6,316 nucleotides of DNA. Source: a bacterium. Its GTDB lineage: Bacteria; Bacteroidota; Bacteroidia; Bacteroidales; Bacteroidaceae. This document shows, piece by piece, positions 1 to 5,910 of the stretch. The notes below the pieces were generated by a model. The model saw only the letters and a program-made list of their open reading frames with translations. It did no database searches and was not told the origin of the DNA. The DNA lies in NCBI GenBank assembly GCA_004562975.1, contig SFQP01000082.1, forward strand, positions 1 to 6,316. Reading direction: 5' to 3'. Each line of letters begins with the position of its first letter. Position 1 is the stretch's first letter. The translations under genes and the position numbers were made by a program.

Positions 1-638
1 AGAAGGACGCTGCGTGCGGCTTTCGCAGGGCGACTATGCCCGCTCCACCGTTTACGATGCCGACCCCGCAGACATGGTGCGCCGCTTCGTGGACCACGGG
101 CTGCGGCGCGTTCACGTGGTGGACCTGGACGGGGCCAAGGCTTCGGCACCCTGCAACCTGCGCACACTGGAAAAGATGGCCATGGTGGATGGGGCGGAAC
201 TGGAATGGGGCGGCGGCCTAAAGACGGACACCGCGCTGCGCGACGCTTTCAACGCCGGTGCTTCGTATGCAGTGGTGGGCAGTCTGGCGGCCCGTAACCC
301 GGAGGTATTTGCCGAATGGCTGCTGCGCTATGGCCCGGAGCGCATGGTGCTGGGGGCTGACGTGCGCGAGGGGAAAGTGTCGGTCGGGGGATGGTTGGAG
401 GATACGGGCCATCTGCACGGACATCTCACGCGACGGCATGCTGCAAGGACCGTCCACCGAACTCTACACACGGCTGCAAAATGCGTTTCCCCAAGTGACG
501 TTCTGTGTTTCGGGCGGCATCGCTTCCATGGCTGACATCGAGCAGCTCCACGCACTGGGGCTGCCGCGCGTCATCGTAGGCAAGGCTCTCTACGAGGGAC
601 GCATAAAGCTGGAAGAAATGGCCGCGTTCTGTGATTGA
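1..638 (+). pseudogene. hisA: ProFAR isomerase HisA, 5' partial, broken by internal deletion and frameshift
   Basis: HisA converts ProFAR to PRFAR (step 4 of histidine synthesis) as a cytoplasmic (beta/alpha)8 barrel of about 240 residues. The reading frame is already open at base 2 (EGRCVRLSQGDYA), so the true start and the first catalytic Asp lie upstream of the window. Frame 2 shows VHVVDLDGAKA, the phosphate-site-like GGGLKT, and LGADVREGKVSVGGWLEDTG, with the second catalytic Asp in ADVR. The family then has about 19 residues before CTDISRDG, but here ICTDISRDGMLQGPS follows at once in frame 3. The rest (CVSGGIAS, VIVGKALYEGRI) reads on to TGA at 636-638. The junction is at about 403-411, and the missing length must be 3n+2 bases, roughly 56-59. 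Helix 5 and the run into strand 6 are lost. Codon use on both sides looks normal, so the lesion is recent or a sequence error. The unbroken frame-2 product would end at 535 with an unrelated tail. Confidence 0.85.
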
Positions 639-671
639 ATTGAACAGAGATTTCTGTGATTGAACAGAGAT
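629..671 (+). repeat. Short imperfect tandem duplication across the hisA stop and hisF leader
   Basis: Positions 654-671 (CTGTGATTGAACAGAGAT) repeat 629-651 except for five extra bases (ATTGA-like) in the first copy. The first copy contains the hisA stop codon. The 70-base hisA-hisF gap is otherwise A-rich and shows no recognisable promoter or terminator. It looks like a small slippage duplication. Confidence 0.6.
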
Positions 672-708
672 ATAGGAAGAAAAGAATACCCGGAAATATG
701 CTTATCCC

Positions 709-1467
709 ATGCTGTCAAAACGAATCATACCTTGCCTGGATGTAAAAGACGGGCGCACCGTCAAAGGCATTCACTTTGAACAACTCGCCGACGTGGGTGA
801 TGCCGTGGAACTGGGGCAACACTATGCCCGGTGCGGCGCGGACGAACTGGTGTACCTCGACATCAGCGCGAGCCGGGAGGGACGCAACACATTCACTCGC
901 CTGGTGGAACGCATTGCCGATGGCATCCACATTCCCTTCACCGTCGGCGGCGGCATCGGCAGCCTTGACGACGCTTCGAGGCTACTGGATGCGGGAGCGG
1001 ACAAAATCAGTATCAACAGCGCGGCGGTGCAACGCCCCGAACTCATCGGCGAAATAGCGAACCGCTACGGCAGCCAGTTCGTGGTGGTGGCCATCGACGC
1101 TCGACAGAACGAGGAGGGGGAATGGCTCATCACGACACACGGCGGCTCACGCGCCACGGGCATCGAACTCTTCAGTTGGGCGCACGAGGTGCAGGAGCGC
1201 GGAGCGGGTGAAATCCTCCTCACTTCCATGAACCACGACGGCACACGCCAAGGTTATCCGCTCGATCTCTTCGCACGCTTCACGGCTTCCCTCCGCATCC
1301 CGGTGATTGCCAGCGGCGGAGCGGGCTCCGTGGACCACATCGTCGACGTGCTCACCGCAGGACACGCCGATGCAGCCTTGGCCGCCGGCATTTTCCACTA
1401 CGGCGAAGTGTCTATCAGAGAAGTGAAGGAAGCACTCGCTGCACACGGCGTGCCGGTGAGGATGTAA
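709..1467 (+). CDS. hisF: Imidazole glycerol phosphate synthase, cyclase subunit HisF
   Basis: HisF is the cyclase half of the cytoplasmic HisHF complex. It uses ammonia delivered by HisH to turn PRFAR into imidazole glycerol phosphate and AICAR. The 252-residue product is full length for the family. It begins [20 protein letters not shown], with catalytic Asp at residue 11; the second catalytic Asp is at residue 130 in VVVAIDARQ. Phosphate-binding barrel loops are visible as FTVGGGI (77-83), DKISINS (98-104), TSMNHDG and IASGGAG, followed by [14 protein letters not shown]. The start is fixed by the family N-terminus. It lies 70 bases after the hisA stop, with no clear promoter between, so cotranscription with hisA is likely. 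The stop TAA is immediately followed by ATG. No damage is seen. Confidence 0.98.
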   Translation: MLSKRIIPCLDVKDGRTVKGIHFEQLADVGDAVELGQHYARCGADELVYLDISASREGRNTFTRLVERIADGIHIPFTVGGGIGSLDDASRLLDAGADKISINSAAVQRPELIGEIANRYGSQFVVVAIDARQNEEGEWLITTHGGSRATGIELFSWAHEVQERGAGEILLTSMNHDGTRQGYPLDLFARFTASLRIPVIASGGAGSVDHIVDVLTAGHADAALAAGIFHYGEVSIREVKEALAAHGVPVRM

Positions 1468-1566
1468 ATGCACAACGAATGTAAGGAACGAAGAATGTTA
1501 AAAAAGAGAAGGCACCTTCCTCACTCCGGGAGCGAAATGTGCCAAAGCTATATAACCATACAGAAG

Positions 1567-2166
1567 ATGCTCTTTTCCGATTTCAATCTCAGCAAATGCG
1601 CCGACGGCCTGCTGCCTGTCGTTATCCAAGATGCCACCACCCTGAAGGTGCTCATGCTCGGCTACATGAACGAAGAAGCGTTTAACAAAACGCAAAACGA
1701 AGGCCGCGTTACCTTCTTCAGCCGCACCCGCCAAAAGCTGTGGACGAAGGGTGAAACCTCCGGCCATTACCTGCAAGTGGTGGACAGCCACGTTGACTGC
1801 GATGCCGACACGCTGCTGCTCCGCGTCATCCCGCACGGCCCTACGTGCCACCGGGGCACAACGGCCTGTTTCGACACCCCCGAGGAGGAAGGCTTCGTGC
1901 GCCGCCTCTTCGACATCGTGCGCCAACGCCACACCGAGATGCCCGAAGGCTCTTACACCACCCGCCTGTTCATCAAAGGCGTGAAGGCGATTGCCCAGAA
2001 GGTGGGCGAAGAGGCGGTGGAGAGCGTGGTGGAAGCCGTCGACGGCAACCGCCGCCGCTTCACTTACGAAGCCGCCGACCTGCTGTACCACCTCACCGTT
2101 CTCTGCGAACAGATGGGCGTTTCGCTGAAGGACCTGGAGGAGGAACTGGCCCGGCGACACCGATAG
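1567..2166 (+). CDS. hisI: Bifunctional phosphoribosyl-AMP cyclohydrolase / phosphoribosyl-ATP pyrophosphatase HisIE
   Basis: HisIE (hisIE) carries out steps 2 and 3 of histidine synthesis: the C-terminal HisE part removes pyrophosphate from PR-ATP and the N-terminal HisI part opens the PR-AMP ring. From Met 1567 the product is 199 residues, the usual length. HisI (about 1-105) has KVLMLGYMNEEA, VTFFSRTRQKLWTKGETSG, the metal-site acidic cluster DCDAD (77-81) and cysteines 78, 94 and 101. HisE (about 110-199) has the MazG-like KVGEEAVE (145-152) and YEAADLLYH (167-175). The same frame is open back to ATG 1468, directly after the hisF stop, with further ATGs at 1495 and 1537. I prefer 1567 because the 33 extra residues are basic, unlike the family, and the known domain starts at LFSDFNLSKCADGLLPVVIQD. 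The 1468 start would couple translation to hisF and cannot be excluded. Confidence 0.95.
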   Translation: MLFSDFNLSKCADGLLPVVIQDATTLKVLMLGYMNEEAFNKTQNEGRVTFFSRTRQKLWTKGETSGHYLQVVDSHVDCDADTLLLRVIPHGPTCHRGTTACFDTPEEEGFVRRLFDIVRQRHTEMPEGSYTTRLFIKGVKAIAQKVGEEAVESVVEAVDGNRRRFTYEAADLLYHLTVLCEQMGVSLKDLEEELARRHR

Positions 2167-2255
2167 CAAACCTCGACACGAACAAGCAAACTGCCGTACG
2201 AAATCTCTGTACACGAGCGGCTGTCATCCACGCCGAAACCGCAAGAAGTAATTCA

Positions 2256-2277
2256 AAGCCCGGCCCGGCTTGTTTTT
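2256..2277 (+). terminator. Possible intrinsic terminator after the his operon
   Basis: A short G+C-rich stem, AAGCC (2256-2260) with GGCTT (2267-2271), encloses a six-base loop and is followed by G and five T. It lies 90 bases after the hisIE stop and just before the next promoter, a sensible place to end his transcription. The stem is only 5 bp, so the call is tentative. Confidence 0.4.
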
Positions 2278-2299
2278 ACACCGGCTTTTCGTAATTTTG
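2270..2299 (+). promoter_or_regulatory. Bacteroidota sigma-ABfr-type promoter for the HU-like gene
   Basis: TAATTTTG at 2292-2299 matches the Bacteroides -7 consensus TAnnTTTG exactly. A TTG at 2270-2272 sits 19 bp upstream, the expected distance for the -33 element. Transcription would start near 2304-2307, giving a leader of about 150 bases before the HU-like gene. The -33 element overlaps the presumed upstream terminator. Confidence 0.7.
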
Positions 2300-2319
2300 C
2301 CATAGGCTTTGCCGGTGTA
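2277..2319. repeat. 9-bp perfect inverted repeat flanking the -7 element
   Basis: TACACCGGC (2277-2285) and GCCGGTGTA (2311-2319) are exact reverse complements, separated by 25 bp that contain the promoter's TAATTTTG. The left arm lies between the -33 and -7 elements and the right arm just after the predicted transcription start, so the dyad would not form a hairpin in a transcript from this promoter. Its position fits a DNA operator, with arm centres 34 bp apart. The right arm overlaps the first 22-bp repeat by four bases. Confidence 0.6.
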
Positions 2320-2420
2320 CCCTTACAGGGAAACAGTTGTACCCTTACTGAGAAACAGTTGTACCCTTGCAGGGAAACAGTTGTACCCTTGCAGGGAAAC
2401 ACTGATAAATCCGGCTTTTC
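2281..2420 (+). repeat. Pair of 10-bp direct repeats flanking the tandem array
   Basis: CCGGCTTTTC occurs identically at 2281-2290 and 2411-2420, on either side of the four-copy array. The first copy overlaps the left arm of the inverted repeat. The pair could be the edges of a duplicated or inserted segment, or two sites for one regulator. Confidence 0.45.
2316..2403 (+). repeat. Four tandem 22-bp repeats in the leader of the HU-like gene
   Basis: Four abutting 22-bp units run 2316-2337, 2338-2359, 2360-2381 and 2382-2403. Each starts TGTACCCTT and ends GAAACAGT, except that the last ends GAAACACT. Units 3 and 4 are identical apart from that base; unit 1 has A for G at the tenth position; unit 2 has ACTGAG where the others have RCAGGG. 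Within units 1, 3 and 4, CCCT and AGGG flank three bases, and TGT...ACA marks the outer ends, giving an imperfect dyad. The period is close to two helical turns, so proteins bound to successive units would lie on nearly the same face. The array sits between the predicted transcription start and the start codon. It has no spacers, so it is not CRISPR. Confidence 0.9.
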
Positions 2421-2453
2421 ACACTATTCATTCACCTTTAAAAACAAATTGTT

Positions 2454-3062
2454 ATGGGAACGATTGATTACAAACTGCGACTGCTGTCGCCATTGGTAAT
2501 GCAAAACAAAGAGGAACCTCGCTACTATGCTGTGGTGGCCAATCCGCGCACCATCAACACGAAGACGCTGATCGGGGAGATTGAGAAGATGTCGTGCATC
2601 ACCTCCTCGGACGTGAAAGCCGTGCTCGACGCACTGGCCAACGTGTCGGTCAACCACCTGAGCATGGGACACAGTGTCCACCTTGACGGCCTGGGCGTGC
2701 TGGGCATTGCCCTGAAAAACCGCAAGATTACCGACCCGGACGAGCGGCTGAGGAATGACATAAAGATTGGCCGCGTGACGTTCAAGGCGGAACGCTCCAT
2801 CGTCAACCAACTGCAAAAGTGCAGCTTCCACCGCCACCGCAAACTGGAAAAGACGACCCTGGTGCCGACGGACGAGAAGCTGCTGGAAATGATTGCCCAG
2901 CACCTGGAGGAAACCAACGAAACGGTCTTCACCCGCGCCACGCTGCAACGCCTTACGGGACTGAGCCGGAAAACGGTCTGCCGGCTGCTGAAACAATTGG
3001 TGGAAACGGACAAGCTGGTGCGGAAGGGCACGGAACGGAACCCGTATTACACGCTGAAATAA
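2454..3062 (+). CDS. HU-family (HU-related) DNA-binding protein with C-terminal winged-helix-like domain
   Basis: A 202-residue cytoplasmic protein resembling the HU-related family widespread in Bacteroidota. The first part, about 1-120, has the HU fold pattern: a strand (YYAVVANPR), helices around TLIGEIEKMSCITSSDVKAV (39-58) and LDALANVSVNHLSMG, then beta segments HSVHLDGLGVLGIALK and IKIGRVTFKAERS (104-115). Residues about 138-202 look like a winged helix: DEKLLEMIAQHL, then a helix-turn-helix at about 160-185 (TRATLQRLTGLSRKTVCRLL), then a wing with KGTERNPYYTLK. The length is about twice that of standard HU. The ATG at 2454 is preceded by an A/T-rich stretch typical of the phylum. The gene has its own promoter and a repeat-filled leader. 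A role in local transcription control, perhaps of its own operon, is inference; the family fold is well supported, the targets are unknown. Confidence 0.85.
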   Translation: MGTIDYKLRLLSPLVMQNKEEPRYYAVVANPRTINTKTLIGEIEKMSCITSSDVKAVLDALANVSVNHLSMGHSVHLDGLGVLGIALKNRKITDPDERLRNDIKIGRVTFKAERSIVNQLQKCSFHRHRKLEKTTLVPTDEKLLEMIAQHLEETNETVFTRATLQRLTGLSRKTVCRLLKQLVETDKLVRKGTERNPYYTLK

Positions 3063-3075
3063 GGCATCCCGATAT

Positions 3076-4002
3076 ATGAAAGACTGGATTGACGCGACAC
3101 GGGCGGTGTGTATGTTGGTTATTTACCTTTTTCACGCCTACGTTTACTGCCAGCTGTTCGACGAACGGCTGATGGGGCTGATTTACGTGACCATCAATGT
3201 GTTCGTGGTGGTGAGCGGCTATCTCTTTTACCAAAATCACGCGGCAGAGAACACGTGCCGGCTTTCACTGCGGACGGATGTGCGCCGCATATTGGAGCGG
3301 CTGGTATGGCCGAGCACGGTGTTCGCGACCGCGCTCTTCGTGCCGAAGATGTGGTTCAACCACACGGAGCCGCAGTGGGACGTGTTCTGCTACAATGTGC
3401 TGGGCGGCATGACGTTTTGGTTCACCTCGGCATTGGCCGTGGCGCAGTTGTTCTTCGCGCTGCTGTTTGCGATGAAGAAGCCCGGACGCGGGTGGCACGT
3501 GCTCGTGGTTGTGCCTTTCTTCCTGCTGGGCTTCTGGCGGCCGGGGCTGAGCGATTTTCCCTGGCGGTGGACAGACGGCCTGGAGTTTACGCTCTATTTC
3601 GCACTGGGCGGCTGCTACTTCATGCACGAAGCGCAGGCTAACCGGCTGATTCGCCGCCACCGCGTGGTGCTGACGGTGCTCTACGGCTTCATAGCGGGTG
3701 TGTACGCGCTGTACCCCACCCCATGGGTTTTCATGGTTTTCAACGTGGCGAGCTTCCCCGTGGCCATTGCCTGTATCCGACGCTTCAGCCGTCCGCACCG
3801 CACCATCACGTTCGTGGGACGCAACAGTCTGGTGTTCTACCTGCTTTGTGGCCTGACACCGGCCGCCTTCGCCACCTTGCTGCGCCATACTTGCGGCATC
3901 CACGCCTGGACTCCCTGGGTGGTCTTTCCCTTGTCCTTCGCCACCTCGGCGGCGTTGACGTACGGGCTGAAGAGGTGCAAGATACGGTGGATGAGGTTAT
4001 GA
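3076..4002 (+). CDS. Acyltransferase family 3 membrane protein (OafA/WecH-like)
   Basis: A 308-residue integral membrane protein with about ten hydrophobic segments (roughly 8-27, 34-52, 77-93, 106-132, 141-154, 167-183, 196-212, 216-233, 247-269, 279-296). Family 3 acyltransferases move acyl, often acetyl, groups onto sugars of surface polysaccharide, O-antigen or related envelope molecules. Visible marks are the N-terminal DATRAVCMLVIYLFH with the likely catalytic His20, VVVSGYLFY (44-52), the basic RRILERLVWPS (70-80), WFTSALAVAQLFF and the late GRNSLVFYLL (248-257). The start lies 13 bases after the HU-like stop, with no promoter between, so the two genes form an operon. The last codons AGG TTA TGA (3994-4002) belong to the left arm of a long inverted repeat, so the natural C-terminus may have been altered by the repeat. 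The substrate cannot be read from the sequence. Confidence 0.85.
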   Translation: MKDWIDATRAVCMLVIYLFHAYVYCQLFDERLMGLIYVTINVFVVVSGYLFYQNHAAENTCRLSLRTDVRRILERLVWPSTVFATALFVPKMWFNHTEPQWDVFCYNVLGGMTFWFTSALAVAQLFFALLFAMKKPGRGWHVLVVVPFFLLGFWRPGLSDFPWRWTDGLEFTLYFALGGCYFMHEAQANRLIRRHRVVLTVLYGFIAGVYALYPTPWVFMVFNVASFPVAIACIRRFSRPHRTITFVGRNSLVFYLLCGLTPAAFATLLRHTCGIHAWTPWVVFPLSFATSAALTYGLKRCKIRWMRL

Positions 4003-4132
4003 GGGATTAGGTTATGAGGTTAGGGTCGCTTCGCTCCCAGGTTATGAGGTTATAAAGTAACTGCTGTAACGCTTCAATACTATCCTCTCAAATAGTAATA
4101 TTATAACCTCATAACCTAATCCCTCATAACCT
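3994..4132. repeat. 29-bp perfect inverted repeat built from GGTTATGAGG units, between convergent genes
   Basis: The left arm 3994-4022 is the exact reverse complement of the right arm 4104-4132, with an 81-base loop. The 10-mer GGTTATGAGG occurs three times forward (3995, 4010, 4040) and twice in reverse (4107, 4122). A second perfect pairing, 4039-4055 with 4101-4117 (17 bp), competes with the outer stem for the same right-arm bases. Between the forward copies lies a TCGCT doublet in GGGTCGCTTCGCTCCC. The element fills almost the whole gap between the acyltransferase (+) and the transporter (-), and could end transcription from both sides. It also resembles dispersed intergenic repeats, but no other copy is in this window. 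Confidence 0.85.
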
Positions 4133-4144
4133 GATAACCGGGTT

Positions 4145-5812
4145 TCAGCGCAACCGCATCTCCCTTCGCCGCGCACGGAGCCTGTGCAGCCGTTGCTGCC
4201 GGCGGAAACCGTTCATGACCTGCAACCCCACGCGGGGCCAGGTCTGCATCCGCTTCACGCGGCTACGCACGCCGGGGATGTCCCACAAAAGCATCAGGAG
4301 CGCGAAGAACAGCGCGCCGTAGAGCGTCCAGCCGAACAGCGTCTTGACACTCTGCGCCAACATGTTTTCCACAAACTGCTCCATAAAGGCGGCAAAATCG
4401 ATGGGCGAACGCGACAGGCGGACTTCCGTGAGCCAGTCGCCGTAACGCGCGAAACCGTCGCCCACGTAATAGTTCAGTCCACGGGCGTGCAGCGCAGCAC
4501 CGATGAGTCCGCCCACAAACATGTGGAGCATATTGAAGATGCTCAGGGCCTGGAAGAAGTGCTGGAAAGACATGATGGCGTGCAATGCCCACATGAAGGA
4601 GATGCACAGCACGGCGTAGGAGAAACCACGGAACACCAAAGGCAGGCGCAGGGCTTCGATATTCAATGCGGCATCTACCTGGAAGTAGAAACCTGCCGCA
4701 TAGAGCGAAAAGAAACACAGCCCGACGGCAATGAGTTTGTACACATTCCAACGCATGAGCTTGAGCCAGCCCAACGAGAAGAGGCAACCGGCCCACACGC
4801 CGGGCAAGGACCATTGGTTGAGCCGCTCGTAGACGTGGTCGGCATAGTGCATCACTTCTTCATAATAGACCATCTCCAACACGTGCTCGCACGAGAAGAG
4901 GGCTTCGACCACACCGATGAGCAGCACGATGGGCACCATGTGGCGGTAGCTCCAGATGGCGGGCTCGAAATAGGGCTGCGGATGGTACCACATACGTTGC
5001 AGGCAGACGGCCAGGGTGATGAGCGAGGTGCCGCAAACGAGGCGAAGATGGGCCGAATGCCACCAGTCGAGCCAGTCGCCATAGTTGAGCACATAGGCCA
5101 CCTGCAGGCACAACACGGTCCAAAGCAACGCGCCGAACCAGTCGATGCCTTTGAGCGGCACTATCTGGGGCATGGCGTGGAAAGGACGGGTAAGCAGGCA
5201 CTGTACGGCCAACACGAAGAGCATGAGGCCGGAAATGAACCAGTGCATGAGGGTCCAATGGTACAGGAAGGCGAGCTCCGCCGCCAAATAGGCGGAGAAC
5301 TCTATGGAGGTGAGCAGCACGATGTGGAGCAGGGGGAAGAATACGGCAAAGTCGCGCTTGGGGGTCATCCATAGCTGGATGTTGGACATGCACTCGAACG
5401 TGCCCTGTATCTTGGCCATGCCGCATACCACGCAGACGGCCCACACCAAGGGGCGCGGCAGGGGCAAGAGGACCAGGAGGTTGCAGCCGATGATGACGGC
5501 GGCGGAAGTGCAGAGCAGGAACTTGTTGGAGAAATGGAACTTCATGCGGAACAGCACGGGGAAGTAGATGGCCATGCCGATGAGCGTGGCATAGAGGCAC
5601 ATGAGCACGTCCTCGCGCATCCAGGCGTTCTGCCCTATCATCTGGTTCATCGCTCCGAGATACACTCCATTGGAAAACTGGAAGCAGAAGGCCAACAGCA
5701 CATAAATCCACGGACGGACGGCGCGGGGCACGAAGTCGCGGTACATGGGCATGGCAAAAGGCGGCGGCGCAGTAGGCCCCGCCGCATGGGAAGGGGTATG
5801 GCTATTTGACAT
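4145..5812 (-). CDS. EmrB/DHA2-like multi-TM transporter (inner-membrane efflux component)
   Basis: A 555-residue membrane protein with about 14 hydrophobic segments (for example 35-57, 70-89, 98-117, 155-184, 189-206, 224-243, 255-272, 292-308, 358-378, 390-410, 425-442, 490-511), the number usual for drug:H+ antiporters of the DHA2 group. It lies directly downstream of an EmrA-like adaptor gene on the same strand, the layout of EmrAB-type tripartite pumps that export toxic compounds across both membranes. The sequence is divergent: the loop after the second segment reads FPVLFRMKFHFSNKF (84-98) rather than the usual MFS motif A with Gly and Asp. The tail (537-555) is very Arg-rich. The start at 5812 (MSNSHTPSHA) is the only Met in this frame within the gap after the adaptor stop; Met21 and Met23 are alternatives. 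The frame stays open further upstream, but only over the adaptor gene in another frame. Substrate unknown. Confidence 0.82.
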   Translation of the reverse strand: MSNSHTPSHAAGPTAPPPFAMPMYRDFVPRAVRPWIYVLLAFCFQFSNGVYLGAMNQMIGQNAWMREDVLMCLYATLIGMAIYFPVLFRMKFHFSNKFLLCTSAAVIIGCNLLVLLPLPRPLVWAVCVVCGMAKIQGTFECMSNIQLWMTPKRDFAVFFPLLHIVLLTSIEFSAYLAAELAFLYHWTLMHWFISGLMLFVLAVQCLLTRPFHAMPQIVPLKGIDWFGALLWTVLCLQVAYVLNYGDWLDWWHSAHLRLVCGTSLITLAVCLQRMWYHPQPYFEPAIWSYRHMVPIVLLIGVVEALFSCEHVLEMVYYEEVMHYADHVYERLNQWSLPGVWAGCLFSLGWLKLMRWNVYKLIAVGLCFFSLYAAGFYFQVDAALNIEALRLPLVFRGFSYAVLCISFMWALHAIMSFQHFFQALSIFNMLHMFVGGLIGAALHARGLNYYVGDGFARYGDWLTEVRLSRSPIDFAAFMEQFVENMLAQSVKTLFGWTLYGALFFALLMLLWDIPGVRSRVKRMQTWPRVGLQVMNGFRRQQRLHRLRARRREMRLR

Positions 5813-5840
5813 AGTTGTTTGATGTGGGGAGGCTTGATTG

Positions 5841-5899
5841 CGATAGATGGCTATAGATTTCGATAGATAACTTAGATTGCTATAGATTACTATAGCTTT
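5841..5899. repeat. 10-bp tandem repeat between the adaptor and transporter genes
   Basis: Six near-abutting units of consensus CTATAGATTA (plus strand) run 5841-5850, 5851-5860, 5861-5870, 5871-5879 (nine bases), 5880-5889 and 5890-5899. The bases CTTGATTG at 5833-5840 look like a decayed further unit. The period is about one helical turn. The array fills most of the 98-base gap between the adaptor stop and the transporter start and is much more A+T-rich than the genes around it. I see no TAnnTTTG promoter on the minus strand here. Confidence 0.75.
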
Positions 5900-5910
5900 T
5901 TTCTGAGGAG

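Noticed and set aside
1505..1525. GAAGGCACCTTC palindrome before hisIE as an attenuator or terminator
   Set aside because: The hairpin would have a two-base loop, no T tract follows, and the bases may be coding if the upstream start is used.
1498..2214. A 238-codon open frame on the minus strand
   Set aside because: It lies opposite hisIE, whose identity is certain; the frame is open because of the G+C-rich codon pattern.
2316..2403. Possible CRISPR array
   Set aside because: The units abut with no spacers, are only 22 bp long, and no cas gene is present.
2424..2996. Minus-strand open frame of 190 codons
   Set aside because: It lies opposite the HU-like gene, has no family resemblance, and would start inside that gene.
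3265..3903. Minus-strand open frame of 212 codons
   Set aside because: It is antisense to the acyltransferase; its polar, His/Gln/Glu-rich composition is typical of the complement of a membrane protein gene.
4184..5374. A 396-codon open frame on the plus strand
   Set aside because: It lies opposite the transporter gene. Its His/Gln/Glu-rich product is what the complement of a hydrophobic membrane gene gives, and it has no recognisable domain.
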